A DNA stretch of 64,000 nt, taken from JBMONI01 sp049324575. Its GTDB lineage: Bacteria; Omnitrophota; Omnitrophia; Omnitrophales; Aquincolibacteriaceae. Both the position numbers and the translations under genes were made by a program. Below the pieces are notes generated by a model that worked only from the letters and a program-made list of their open reading frames with translations, was not told where the DNA came from and searched no databases. Below are positions 24,713 through 33,722 of this stretch, one piece after another; position 1 is the stretch's first letter; every line of letters begins with the position of its first letter. The stretch covers positions 186,001 through 250,000 of the forward strand of contig JBMONI010000016.1 in NCBI GenBank assembly GCA_049324575.1, given 5' to 3'.

Positions 24713-24925
24713 TCATGCGGTCAGCTTTCTTCTCGGTTCCTCCAGGACGTTCCGGATCTCGAACGGCTGCGCCCCGAATTCCCGAGCGATCTCGATCATC
24801 TCCGCGCACTCTTCGTACCTCTCCCGGAGCAACGCCTCCTGAAGGTACAAAAGGGCGGTCAGCTTGACCGGATCCCTGCGGATCCTGGGGAACAGGAAGA
24901 ACCGCATTTCGTTCGTCTTCGGCAT
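24713..24925 (-). CDS. Small helical protein behind an attenuator
   Basis: 70 aa, starting MPKTNEMRFFLFPRIRRDP and continuing as an amphipathic helix pair (LLYLQEALLRERYEECAEMIEIAREFG). No family recognised. A near-perfect ribosome site (AAGGAGGT) lies 5-6 nt before the ATG. It sits only about 10 nt after the T-run of a strong intrinsic terminator, so expression should depend on read-through. Confidence 0.65.
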   Translation of the reverse strand: MPKTNEMRFFLFPRIRRDPVKLTALLYLQEALLRERYEECAEMIEIAREFGAQPFEIRNVLEEPRRKLTA

Positions 24926-24947
24926 GGTCCACCTCCTTAAAATAAAA

Positions 24948-24976
24948 AAGCCCATGACTTTTCGAGTCATGGGCTT
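24948..24976 (-). terminator. Strong intrinsic terminator/attenuator
   Basis: A 12-bp perfect stem (24948-24959 with 24965-24976) and 5-nt loop are followed on the minus strand by a TTTTTTATTTT tract. The ribosome site of the 70-aa gene starts directly after the tract. Confidence 0.85.
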
Positions 24977-25009
24977 CTGATTGAATGATCTTATGATTTC
25001 GAGCTTAGA

Positions 25010-25153
25010 TTACAAAATCTCATTCCCCCTTCGGCCCGCGACCCGGTGGGGTTTCTTGCCCTGAGGGCAGGAAACGGCCCACTTCGCCGCCGTGATCGAG
25101 ATCATCGGCAGACGAACGCGCGTAACCGCGTGATAGAGGAATTGAGTTTGCAT
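25010..25153 (-). CDS. Short leader-like ORF upstream of terminator
   Basis: 47 aa (MQTQFLYHAVTRVRLPMISI...), with GAGGT 8 nt before the ATG and a possible TTGTAA/TACACT promoter just upstream. The stop is 33 nt before the terminator stem. It may be a small protein or a leader peptide for the downstream 70-aa gene. Evidence is limited to the ribosome site and arrangement; no homology is recognised. Confidence 0.4.
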   Translation of the reverse strand: MQTQFLYHAVTRVRLPMISITAAKWAVSCPQGKKPHRVAGRRGNEIL

Positions 25154-25226
25154 TTTTATGACCTCAGTGGGGAGTGTAGCATACCGGTCCAAAATTACAA
25201 GCCCCGAAACGGCCTCCAAGTTAAAA

Positions 25227-25255
25227 TTGCATAAAAAAAACAAATCTTCTAGAAT
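25227..25255 (+). promoter_or_regulatory. Sigma70-type promoter for GT-C-like gene
   Basis: TTGCAT (25227-25232), 17-nt spacer, TAGAAT (25250-25255). The predicted leader of about 19 nt contains the GGAGG ribosome site. Confidence 0.55.
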
Positions 25256-25280
25256 CCTTCCGTCCATATCCGGAGGCAGC

Positions 25281-27038
25281 ATGAAGGAACGTCTTCTAAA
25301 TCCTGTTTCGGTCCTATTGGCAGGGCTGGCGCTTGCAGGCGCCGGCGCCACGGGGTTCTTCCCGGGCCTTATTTTTGAATCTTTCGGCCGAATGGCTTAC
25401 GCCCTGATGTATGTCCTCGTCTTTTTCTGGGTGTTGGTCCTTTGCCGGGCCTGGCGGCATGCGGGCCTCAGCTTTCGTTATCTTCTCACTCGTTACGGCC
25501 CTGGAATCCTCTTTGCGATCGCCATTTCTGCGGTTATTTTCATTTCAAACCCGCCTTACCTGCGGGTCCTTTCGGACGAATCCGGCCTCGTCAGCGTTTC
25601 GCAATCCATGGCGCAGATGCGCACCGCCGATACCCTCCCGGAAGCTTTCCAGATCGGCTTCAAACTGGTCCCGGTCACCGTGCTCATCCCGATCCGGCCT
25701 CTTCTTTTTCCTTTCCTGGTCCATTTTTTGCACGGCCTTTGGGGCTATCATGTCTGGAACGCTTTTCTGCTGAATTTCATCCTGCTTGCGGTTTTTCTTT
25801 TTCTGATCTGGGTCCCCTTCGAAAGGGCCTATGGTTTTCCGTGGAATTATCTCGCCGTCCTTTTTGTCGCCGCGCAACCCGCGATCGCCGAAAGCGCGGC
25901 GTCGGCCGGCTTCGATCTTTGTTCTCTTTTGCTTTTGTGGGTCTGTTTCCTGAGTTTGAAGCTCTTTCTTTCGTCCCGGGACGCGCCAAGCTTCCAGCTC
26001 TTGTGGATCCACCTGCTCCTTTTTGCGAATGTGCGCTACGAATCGATCCTGCTCGCAGCCTTCGTCCTCGGCGCGCTCCTTTTGACCGGCCATCTCCGAA
26101 AAGAATACTTCCGTTCTTCCTGGCTCTTTGCCTGGACCCCGATCCTGCTGCTTCCGACCCTGTGGCAACGGCTCCTGGCCCCCTCCCCTTATTTACAGTT
26201 GAAGAACGCGGTCCCGTTCTCTTGGACCTATTTCATCGAGCATACGCAATCGTTCTTCGCGCATCTCATCGCCTCGGAAAAATTCGTTTCCTCGGCCTCG
26301 ATCATCAACCTTCTCGGCCTCGGCGGTCTTGTGACCTACGGGATCCTTTTTTTTGCGAGCAAGTGGGCCCTGCGGTCCGAGGACCGCTTGATCGGCAGGA
26401 TCGCCTGGCTCTGGGCCCTGGCCCAGTGGATCCTGCTCTGCGCCTTCTATTACGGCGAGGTCACGTCCCCCGGGACCTGGCGGCTCTTTCTCCCTTATTT
26501 TCTGGCGCTTTCGCTCGCCGCGGTCCTCTTTCTCCGTTATCTCCGCATCCCCGAACGCAGGCACATTCCGCTCCTGATCGTCGGCTTCCTTGTTTTCTTT
26601 CTCTATCACACCCTGCCCGCTCAGCACGGCCTTACGAATAAAATAAACCTGCCGCGTCGCTTGCGGGTCGAGCTCGATTTCCTCAAGCAATATCCGACCC
26701 GCGATATCGTGGTTATTACCGACCGGCCCGGCCACCTGACGATATACGGCTACGGCGCCTTGACCTTTGTGTCAGCGGAAAATTTCAAAAAGAAAGTCCT
26801 CGATAATTACGCCCGATTCCTGCACGAACATATTTTTATCGTCCAGGAGATCTCCCTGAAAGATGGGAAAACGAAAGAGGAAACGACGCTGGCAAGCGAT
26901 TGGCCCGCGGAGATCGTTTTTCAGAAACAATTTACGCCCACCGAATTGCTACGGATCTCGCGCGTAAAACGTCCGGCGGGAAAGACCGAGGACGGTAAAC
27001 CCTTACCGGCCGTCTCCACCCGCAAGGATCTGGCTTAA
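25281..27038 (+). CDS. Polytopic membrane protein, GT-C glycosyltransferase-like
   Basis: 585 aa with at least 11 hydrophobic helices and a soluble C-terminal tail of about 130 aa. The first large loop has PPYLRVLSDESGLVSVSQSMA; an acidic pair (DE) in this place is typical of GT-C lipid-linked sugar transferases such as ArnT or PMT relatives. Substrate unknown. Start at 25281 is fixed by GGAGG and the promoter. The 3' end overlaps the convergent epimerase gene by 36 nt. Confidence 0.7.
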   Translation: MKERLLNPVSVLLAGLALAGAGATGFFPGLIFESFGRMAYALMYVLVFFWVLVLCRAWRHAGLSFRYLLTRYGPGILFAIAISAVIFISNPPYLRVLSDESGLVSVSQSMAQMRTADTLPEAFQIGFKLVPVTVLIPIRPLLFPFLVHFLHGLWGYHVWNAFLLNFILLAVFLFLIWVPFERAYGFPWNYLAVLFVAAQPAIAESAASAGFDLCSLLLLWVCFLSLKLFLSSRDAPSFQLLWIHLLLFANVRYESILLAAFVLGALLLTGHLRKEYFRSSWLFAWTPILLLPTLWQRLLAPSPYLQLKNAVPFSWTYFIEHTQSFFAHLIASEKFVSSASIINLLGLGGLVTYGILFFASKWALRSEDRLIGRIAWLWALAQWILLCAFYYGEVTSPGTWRLFLPYFLALSLAAVLFLRYLRIPERRHIPLLIVGFLVFFLYHTLPAQHGLTNKINLPRRLRVELDFLKQYPTRDIVVITDRPGHLTIYGYGALTFVSAENFKKKVLDNYARFLHEHIFIVQEISLKDGKTKEETTLASDWPAEIVFQKQFTPTELLRISRVKRPAGKTEDGKPLPAVSTRKDLA

Positions 27039-27914
27039 GGCTTCCTGAAGGATCCCGTAACGGAACCGGAAACCGAGCGCTTCGAGCGCGCGCGGCCGCG
27101 CGTTCTGTCCCGACAATAGGACCTCCTCAGCCATCTCCCCGAACACAAAGTGAAGAAGACCGGCCGGAACCCGGAGCCAGGAAGGACGGCCGAGAATCTC
27201 TCCAAGCCGGCGACAGAACTCACGCATCGTGACCGGCCCCGGCGCCGTGAGATTGAAGGGGCCGCTTGCGGTCCCGTGTTTGAGAAGAAAAAGCGCGGCG
27301 CCGATCTCATCCGTCAGATGGATCCACGGCATCCATTGTTCCCCGGAACCGAAAGGGCCCCCCGCGAACCCGCGGAAAGCAGGGACCATCCGGGCAAGGA
27401 GCCCGCCACGCCCGAGCACCAGGCCGGTCCTGAGCAGGACCACACGAACGCCCGCCTGTTCGGCCTGAAGGGCTTCCTGCTCCCACGCTTGGCATGTCTC
27501 GGCAAGAAAGCCCCGTCCGGCCGGAGACAATTCGTCCGTTTCGGATCCCGTCGAGCCGTAATAGCCGACCGCAGATCCGCTCAGAAAAACCCGCGGAGGC
27601 TTCGCCATAGTCCGGACCGCCTGGACCAAAGCACGGGTCGGGTCAAGGCGGCTTGTGACGATCTCTCTTTTGTAGGATGCCGTCCACCTTTTCCCCGCGA
27701 TCGGAGATCCCGAAAGATTCACCACCGCCTCGGCCCCTTCAAGATTTTGCTCCCAGGGACCGGCTGTTTTTCCGTCCCAAAGAACATAACGGACCGTCCG
27801 GGAAGCCGGCCGGACCTTCCGGCTGAGAACGACCACTTCCTGCTTCCTCGCGGCTAAAGCCTCCACCAAAGCACCTCCGATAAATCCTGTCCCTCCGCCC
27901 ACCACGATCTTCAT
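27003..27914 (-). CDS. TIGR01777/YfcH-type epimerase-like SDR protein
   Basis: 303 aa. Extended SDR with N-terminal GGGTGFIGGALVEAL and family landmarks VNLSGSPIAGKRW, FLSGSAVGYYGSTG, LRTGLVLGRGGLL and PWIHLTDEIGA. The C-terminal DUF1731 part is present (ARPRALEALGFRFRYG). Cofactor NAD(P) is expected; the physiological substrate of this family is not established. Its ATG overlaps the stop of the next SDR gene (ATGA), forming a pair. Confidence 0.92.
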   Translation of the reverse strand: MKIVVGGGTGFIGGALVEALAARKQEVVVLSRKVRPASRTVRYVLWDGKTAGPWEQNLEGAEAVVNLSGSPIAGKRWTASYKREIVTSRLDPTRALVQAVRTMAKPPRVFLSGSAVGYYGSTGSETDELSPAGRGFLAETCQAWEQEALQAEQAGVRVVLLRTGLVLGRGGLLARMVPAFRGFAGGPFGSGEQWMPWIHLTDEIGAALFLLKHGTASGPFNLTAPGPVTMREFCRRLGEILGRPSWLRVPAGLLHFVFGEMAEEVLLSGQNARPRALEALGFRFRYGILQEALSQILAGGDGR

Positions 27915-28759
27915 ACGCGGATCCCTTCTTCCTTGAGGATCGAGTCATAGCCTTCCCGAAATGTCGGATAAGTCCATTGGACCCCAAGGGATTTAAGCCG
28001 GCCGTTCCGGCAGCGCTTTCCGAGCACCGGCCCCTCCCCCTTTTTTTTCGATGCTGAAGCCGCGCCAAGGCGGGCGCAAAGCCATTCGAAAAAGACCGGC
28101 GAAGCGACCGGCTCATCGTCACAGCCGAGATAGACCTTGCCCGGCTCGGCATTTCTGAACAAAGCGTAGACCGCGGGCGCGATATCGTCGACGTGGATCA
28201 TATTCATGTATTTTTCTTTTTCTCCGCGAGGAAGGCCTCCCGCGCGCACCTCGGCGACACGGTTCCGCCCGGGCCCGTAGATCCCGGCAAGGCGCAACAC
28301 GACCGTCTGAAATCCCGAGCCGAGCACCTGCTCCTCGGCCCGGAGAAGGATCCGCCCTTTTTCATTCTCGGGCTCCGGCGAAGTTTCTTCGTCGACCCAG
28401 TCGCCGTGCTTTTCCCCGTAAACCCCTGTGCTCGAAAGATGAACGATGAGTCGCGGCGGCGTATGAACTCGCAAAGCGTCCAGCAAATGCCGGATCCCCT
28501 CGAGATAGACTGCGCGGTAATCGGCTTCCGTCCGCCCGTCGGGAGCCACGGCAATCACGACAAAATGAACCGCCGGAAGATCGCCGAGCGTTCCGGGGCG
28601 AGTGAGATCGGCCAGGACGGGAAGCACGGCTTTTCTTTCAAGGGCTTCGCGCCGGGCGGGATCTTTGATGAGACCGAAAACCTTCTGCTTTTCCCGGACG
28701 AAATAGGATGCGATGCGGAGGCCGGCGTAGCCCGCGCCCGCGATGAGGATGCGATACAT
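27911..28759 (-). CDS. NAD-dependent epimerase/dehydratase-like SDR protein
   Basis: 282 aa. Atypical SDR resembling the YeeZ type: ILIAGAGYAGLRIASYF at the N-terminus (GxGxxG variant), VVIAVAPDGR, HLSSTGVYGEKHGDW (Ser/Tyr region) and MIHVDDIAPAVYAL. The YxxxK catalytic pair is not obvious, so it may bind rather than turn over nucleotide-sugar. Cotranscribed with the next SDR gene. GATAAA lies 8 nt before the ATG, another possible leaderless start. Confidence 0.85.
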   Translation of the reverse strand: MYRILIAGAGYAGLRIASYFVREKQKVFGLIKDPARREALERKAVLPVLADLTRPGTLGDLPAVHFVVIAVAPDGRTEADYRAVYLEGIRHLLDALRVHTPPRLIVHLSSTGVYGEKHGDWVDEETSPEPENEKGRILLRAEEQVLGSGFQTVVLRLAGIYGPGRNRVAEVRAGGLPRGEKEKYMNMIHVDDIAPAVYALFRNAEPGKVYLGCDDEPVASPVFFEWLCARLGAASASKKKGEGPVLGKRCRNGRLKSLGVQWTYPTFREGYDSILKEEGIRV

Positions 28760-28777
28760 GCGGATAGTTTATCACAA

Positions 28778-28794
28778 GGGTCCCCGAAGGACCC
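28778..28794 (-). terminator. Weak hairpin upstream of SDR pair
   Basis: GGGTCC/GGACCC stem with a 5-nt loop (a TTCGG loop on the minus strand) just after the wecB stop in the direction of transcription. No T-run follows, so termination is uncertain. Confidence 0.25.
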
Positions 28795-28812
28795 AGAAGG
28801 CTTCGAAAAATC

Positions 28813-29919
28813 TCAGAGACGCGCGGCGAGAAATCGGAGGATACGCGAAGAGGCCCGGCCGTCCCCGTAAGGATTTTTCTTGCGCCCAAGCCGCGCGCGC
28901 AGCGACCGGTCCTCGAGGCACCGAAGGGTCATGCGCAGGATCCTCGCGGGATCCTGTCCTGCCACGAAACTGAAACCCGCCCGGACGCCTTCCGGCCGCT
29001 CGGTGACATTGCGCAACACAACGATCGGTTTGTGAAAGCTCGGCGCTTCTTCCTGGATCCCTCCCGAATCGGTCAGGATCACATCCGCGCGCATCAGTAA
29101 ATAAACGAGTTGGTCATAGGCGAGCGGCGCCAACAAACGGATCCTTGGGTGTCCGGCAAGCATTTTTTGGGCGGTCCGCTTGACGTTCGGGTTCAGATGG
29201 ACCGGGTAATAGATACGGCCCTCCGGCACCGCGCGCGCAACCGCAAGGATCCCCCGGCAAAGCGACTCGAACGGTTTCCCGAAACTTTCGCGGCGATGCG
29301 CGGTCACAAGGATGATCTTCCCCGAAGCCGGAACCGCAAGGGGCGGCTCCTTGCGCTCTTCGAGTGCGCGTTTCATCATGAAAAGCGCATCGATCCCCGT
29401 ATTACCGGTCATGAGGATGGCCCGCTTTTCCACGCCGGCGCGTGCAAGCCTTTTAGCCGCGATCTCGGTCGGCGCAAAATGAAAATCGGCGACCTGCGTG
29501 ATCAGGCGCCGGTTGATCTCCTCGGGAAAAGGCTGGTACTTGTCATCGGTTCGAAGCCCGGCTTCGACATGGCCGACGGGGATCTTTTCGTAGAACGCCG
29601 CGAGCGCGATCAGAAAAGCCGTGCTCGTATCCCCCTGGATCAGCACACAGTCCGGCCGGACCTTCTTCAAAAGCGGCGCGACGCGGGAGAGGATCCTCTC
29701 GCTCAGCCCGGCCAGCGTCTGGTCCGGGGTCATGGCCCGGAGATCGTAATCGGGCCGGAGCTTGAAGAGCCGGGTCACCGGCCTCAGGAGCTCAACATGC
29801 TGACCGCTTTCGAGGATCACCGGCTGAAGTTTCGGATGCCGCTTCATCGCGATCGCCAGCGGCGCCAGCTTGATCGCTTCCGGCCGCGTTCCCCAGCAGA
29901 TCAGAATTTTTTTCTTCAT
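28813..29919 (-). CDS. wecB: UDP-N-acetylglucosamine 2-epimerase (non-hydrolysing)
   Basis: 368 aa, normal family length. Converts UDP-GlcNAc to UDP-ManNAc. Motifs: WGTRPEAIKLAPL, HVEAGLRTDD, PFPEEINRRL, VTAHRRES, LTDSGGIQEEAP and NPYGDGRASSRI, covering UDP and active-site acid/base residues. It is the last gene of the exopolysaccharide synthase locus, 9 nt after the TPR/barrel gene with a GAGGGG ribosome site. That suggests that ManNAc or a derivative enters the polymer, or regulates the UDP-GlcNAc pool. Confidence 0.96.
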   Translation of the reverse strand: MKKKILICWGTRPEAIKLAPLAIAMKRHPKLQPVILESGQHVELLRPVTRLFKLRPDYDLRAMTPDQTLAGLSERILSRVAPLLKKVRPDCVLIQGDTSTAFLIALAAFYEKIPVGHVEAGLRTDDKYQPFPEEINRRLITQVADFHFAPTEIAAKRLARAGVEKRAILMTGNTGIDALFMMKRALEERKEPPLAVPASGKIILVTAHRRESFGKPFESLCRGILAVARAVPEGRIYYPVHLNPNVKRTAQKMLAGHPRIRLLAPLAYDQLVYLLMRADVILTDSGGIQEEAPSFHKPIVVLRNVTERPEGVRAGFSFVAGQDPARILRMTLRCLEDRSLRARLGRKKNPYGDGRASSRILRFLAARL

Positions 29920-29928
29920 AGACCCCTC

Positions 29929-31563
29929 TCAAAAATAAAGGTTGGCATAACCGGTCGCGGCCATGGCCTCGATATTGTGATTGTCGCGCGACCACGAGAA
30001 GCCGCCCATCAGATCGACCCGTTGGAACACTCTCCGCCCGAGATACCCGTAGAATCCGAGCGTATTCCTGCCGAGCGTGGTGAATTGATAGTTGACGCCG
30101 GTCGTCGCCGTGAACCCCGCGTAAAGCCCCCAATATTTTTCGGCGCTCAGGCCCTGCGTCACCAGATCCATGCTCTCTTCCTCGCGGACCTTGATCGTCG
30201 TGAAATAAGGACTGGCATCGTCCGTCAGGTCATAGGTAAAACGATAGGTCAAACGGACATCCCTTTTTTCAAAACAAGCGCGAGCGATCTCAAAACCCGC
30301 GCTATGTGCCTTGTTCGAATCCCAAAAAGTGAAATATTGATGCTGGAGCGTAGCCTCCCAGCGGTCCCGCGGCGTCCAGGTCAGGCTGTTCCTCAAATTC
30401 CAACGCGGGTTGAGATCATGATCGGCCGGCTCCCAGTTCAGCACAACGCGGTGCCAAAGTCTTTCATGAAGCCTCGTCTGAAGACCGGCGCCATAACTGG
30501 CCGTGGTCTTTTTCGTCGTATCGTCATGACGGGTCCCCCACCGCAAAAGGGTTTTGAGCGAACGGGTCAGCGGATGGGCATATTCGACCGCATGATAAAG
30601 GGTCTCGGTCTGACGACGCTGTGTTCCCGAACGGTCGCGTTCCGTATAGTAGAGGAACGAGTAAGCGAGGTTCGGCCCGGCCGTAAGATCGATCTCGTTC
30701 ATGCGGGCGTTGAGCTGGCGCGCGGTCTCGGGATTGAAATTCGCAAGCTGGCCGTAAAGTTCGCGCGCCGCATCATAGTTGCCTCCGTAAAGATACGCAT
30801 AGCCGAGCTCGCGCAGGACCTCCGGATCTTCAGGCCTCTGTTCGTAGAGTTTTACATAATAAGCCTGCGACTTCTCCCACTGCTGGGTCCAGCTGTAAAG
30901 CTGGGCAAGTTCTTTCATCGCTTCCCAATTCTTTGGTTCGCGCCGAAGCACTTCTTCATAGACAGGGATCGCCTCTTCAAAGCGATGGGACCAGTTGAGG
31001 AGCCTTCCTTTCCGCAAAAGCATTCCGGGATCGGCAGGATCGACCTTCAAAAGGGATTCGACCTCGGGCAAAGCCTCCTCCCAGCGTTTCTCCCATTCGA
31101 GATAAAGCGCGTGATCGCGCCGGGCTTCGTTGAAACCGGGATCTTCGGCGAGCAGTCTTTCGAGAGCCGCGATTGCTTCCGGACGCCGGCCGCCCCGCTC
31201 AAGCGCCCGCGGCCAGGCGAGCCTTAGCGCGGCGGCATAAGGGCGGAGAAAGACCGCTTTTTCAAAACTCCGTTTTGCCTGGTCCCAATCGCGCGCATCC
31301 GCGAAGACATCCCCTGCTTCTTTCAGGAGATCGGGATTTTTCGGAAAATCAGTGACAAGCTGCGCATAACTTTCTTTCGCAAAATCATAGGTTTTAAGAT
31401 CGCGGTAGGATCTTGCTTTTTCAAGAACGGCTTTTTTTTCGGGGCCCAACGCGTCCGTATCCCAGTCGCCGGGAAGCTCCGCGCCAAACGCTCCGCCGGC
31501 CCCAAGGAGGAAAAGACAAATAGCGCAGGACCCTGCCCGGAAGGAACGCAGGGAAAAGGACAT
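29929..31563 (-). CDS. TPR plus outer-membrane beta-barrel polysaccharide exporter
   Basis: 544 aa. Signal peptide (to about residue 28), six or so TPR repeats (residues 35-260: YAQLVTDFPKNPDLLKEAGD and similar, in part) and a C-terminal beta-barrel of about 270 aa ending in LYF, with YaiO/BcsC/PgaA-like alternation. It should guide polymer through the periplasm and outer membrane. It is much shorter than BcsC (TPR count lower). The start at 31563 shares one base with the stop of the BcsB-like gene (TGATG); a longer frame to 32046 lies inside that gene. Confidence 0.83.
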   Translation of the reverse strand: MSFSLRSFRAGSCAICLFLLGAGGAFGAELPGDWDTDALGPEKKAVLEKARSYRDLKTYDFAKESYAQLVTDFPKNPDLLKEAGDVFADARDWDQAKRSFEKAVFLRPYAAALRLAWPRALERGGRRPEAIAALERLLAEDPGFNEARRDHALYLEWEKRWEEALPEVESLLKVDPADPGMLLRKGRLLNWSHRFEEAIPVYEEVLRREPKNWEAMKELAQLYSWTQQWEKSQAYYVKLYEQRPEDPEVLRELGYAYLYGGNYDAARELYGQLANFNPETARQLNARMNEIDLTAGPNLAYSFLYYTERDRSGTQRRQTETLYHAVEYAHPLTRSLKTLLRWGTRHDDTTKKTTASYGAGLQTRLHERLWHRVVLNWEPADHDLNPRWNLRNSLTWTPRDRWEATLQHQYFTFWDSNKAHSAGFEIARACFEKRDVRLTYRFTYDLTDDASPYFTTIKVREEESMDLVTQGLSAEKYWGLYAGFTATTGVNYQFTTLGRNTLGFYGYLGRRVFQRVDLMGGFSWSRDNHNIEAMAATGYANLYF

Positions 31564-33722
31564 CAGATCTCCTTGAAAGGGTCCTGGCCGCCACTCCGGT
31601 GGCGCCGGAAAAGCATGAGTACCACGGCCAGGATCAGAACGATCACACAAATCGCCCACACCTTGGCCGCAAGCGGGATCCCCCGAAAACCTTTCTTCTT
31701 TTTCAGCCCCTGGGCATAGGAATCCGACTGGCCTTTGCCGTTCACAAGAACGATATTGCCGGACCATTCGGAAGCGACCTTGCGGTCGAGAAAGACTTCG
31801 GACGCCTTTTTCAGAAGGGCCGGAGTCCCGGCCGTGAGCACAAGCACCGAGCGGCCGGCCGCCCATGGAGAACGCAGCCACTGCAGAACGGCCGCGTCCT
31901 GAACGAATTGCGGAAGGATCTCGAGACGGCTCCTGAGCGGCTCTCCTTTGTCCGTATCCAAGGGAAGCGGAAGCTTGGGATTGAGCTCCCGGATGATCGC
32001 GTGATCCAAAAGCGAACCGACCAGGATCATATCGTCCTGGCCCCATTGCGCTTTTTCGACCTCGGAGACCTTCAAGATCCGGATCTCCGCGTCTTCGCGC
32101 GAAGTCGTCAGGGAATAGGTCGCATAGACGAGATTCAGCGCCGTTTCAAAATGCTCCGCCCCGGCCGCATCCGGAAGCACCAGCTTGACCGACGACAGCC
32201 CCTTCTCGTCCATGAAGGCCGAGGGGTAATAACTCAGATCCGTTTCGCTCCGGATCCCGTGCGGCGTCTGAAAGCGCGAAGTGTCATGCAAAATGACCCA
32301 GGCCTTGTCATGATGGGGATCCAGGCACCACAACTCCTCGGTGCGGCCGGACCCGAGCGAAAGCGCCGCGCGGATCAAAAAATAAAAATGCTTCTGCTCC
32401 AGCATGGCCTCGGGAAGACGGACCTGGAATCTCGCTTTGCCCTCAGTGCCGGTCAGTTTGAAACTTTTCAGAGGGGTATCGTTCAAAAGAACGGAAAGGA
32501 TCGAGGCGTTCGGATCCAGAAGCGGAGAATAACTCACGTCGAGCTCAAGGGAAGTCCCCGGCAGAAGCTCCCACTGCGGCGGGACCGTGTACAAGAGATC
32601 GGCGCTGGTCTCGAAGATCCCGGTCAGCTTCGTCGCGCCGTAACCCAGGTCCTTGAAAGAGGGGTTCTCCCGTTTCGGGAATTTTTCGAGCCTGCGGACC
32701 GCTTTGGAGCTGTCCACAATCGCATGATCGCCGCTCATTTTTCCGACGATCACCGGATCCGTCATCGCACGGGCCGCCGCCAGAACCGCAGCGGGCTGCT
32801 GCGCTGAGATCAGCAGGAGGCTTTTGCCGGAACCCGGAACCGTTTCTCCCGCCGCGACAAGCCCCCGGTCATTCTCGAGCCCCGCGAGATCCTCCGTGCC
32901 GAATCGCCGGACGAGGTCCTCCCGGAAAGGCTGATGGTCCAGGACCCCGATCGCGATCACATTGTGCGACCCGAGGATATCCGCCGGCGGCCGCCCGAGA
33001 AAGACCCGCATGCCGGGATAGCTGAAAGGTTCGAGTTCCGCGAAATATTTGACAAACACCGCGGCGGCTTGCAATTCCTCCGCAAGCGGTTCGGCCGGCA
33101 GAACGAAAGCCAGCGGGAAAGCCGTCATCGGCCCACGTTCAACAAAAGGTTTGGGAAAGATCCGAAGTTCCTCGACGGCCTTCAGACGGTATTTCAATTC
33201 CAGGTAGGAGTCCTTGTGGATCACGACCCAATTCGCGGGATTGGATAGTTCCTGGCAGGGATGTTCGATATCGCCGATCGCATAAGCGCGGAACCGGACC
33301 CCATTGATCCCGGCCTTCAGCGCAGACAGAGGAATCTCTGCTTCATAGGTCTTCCTGGCAGCATTCGCACCCGAAAGGACCAGGCTCGCTTTGGGCTCGT
33401 CATTGAACCAGACCGTCAAGGTCGACTCCTGGGAAAGCGTTTCCGAATGGCTCATCCCGTAGACTAACTTCGGGGGCCCGACCAATTCGATGTTCTCAGG
33501 AATCGTTACCCAAGCATAGCGTTCGTTATAGATCCCGGTTGCCACATAATTCTGCCCTGGGAGCAGCGGAACTTTCGCCGTGAGGATCTTTTCCCGCTCG
33601 ACCGCGGGCAAAGCCGTATTGGAGGCCGGCTCCGAAGCACCGAATGCCGTGGAGGCAAGCAACGCAACCGCAAAAAAAACAACGCTTATTTTTGCAAATG
33701 AAATCTTTGTGTTTTGCTCCAA
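31563..33722 (-). CDS. BcsB-like cellulose synthase regulatory/periplasmic subunit
   Basis: 719 aa if started at TTG 33722 (GGAAGG upstream, then a clean signal peptide KISFAKISVVFFAVALLAST); an ATG or alternative start at 33794 would overlap the synthase gene further and put extra residues before the signal. The body matches BcsB organisation: two alternating CBD-like and flavodoxin-like units with MSHSETLSQESTLTVWFND, FPLAFVLP and WCLDPHHDKAWVILHD, and a single C-terminal membrane helix (AKVWAICVIVLILAVVLMLF). BcsB guides nascent polymer and anchors the synthase. Confidence 0.88.
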   Translation of the reverse strand: MEQNTKISFAKISVVFFAVALLASTAFGASEPASNTALPAVEREKILTAKVPLLPGQNYVATGIYNERYAWVTIPENIELVGPPKLVYGMSHSETLSQESTLTVWFNDEPKASLVLSGANAARKTYEAEIPLSALKAGINGVRFRAYAIGDIEHPCQELSNPANWVVIHKDSYLELKYRLKAVEELRIFPKPFVERGPMTAFPLAFVLPAEPLAEELQAAAVFVKYFAELEPFSYPGMRVFLGRPPADILGSHNVIAIGVLDHQPFREDLVRRFGTEDLAGLENDRGLVAAGETVPGSGKSLLLISAQQPAAVLAAARAMTDPVIVGKMSGDHAIVDSSKAVRRLEKFPKRENPSFKDLGYGATKLTGIFETSADLLYTVPPQWELLPGTSLELDVSYSPLLDPNASILSVLLNDTPLKSFKLTGTEGKARFQVRLPEAMLEQKHFYFLIRAALSLGSGRTEELWCLDPHHDKAWVILHDTSRFQTPHGIRSETDLSYYPSAFMDEKGLSSVKLVLPDAAGAEHFETALNLVYATYSLTTSREDAEIRILKVSEVEKAQWGQDDMILVGSLLDHAIIRELNPKLPLPLDTDKGEPLRSRLEILPQFVQDAAVLQWLRSPWAAGRSVLVLTAGTPALLKKASEVFLDRKVASEWSGNIVLVNGKGQSDSYAQGLKKKKGFRGIPLAAKVWAICVIVLILAVVLMLFRRHRSGGQDPFKEI

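Noticed and set aside
29110..31227. 705-codon + strand open frame opposite wecB and the TPR-barrel gene
   Set aside because: Low-complexity basic translation without motifs, fully covered by genes with clear families on the other strand.
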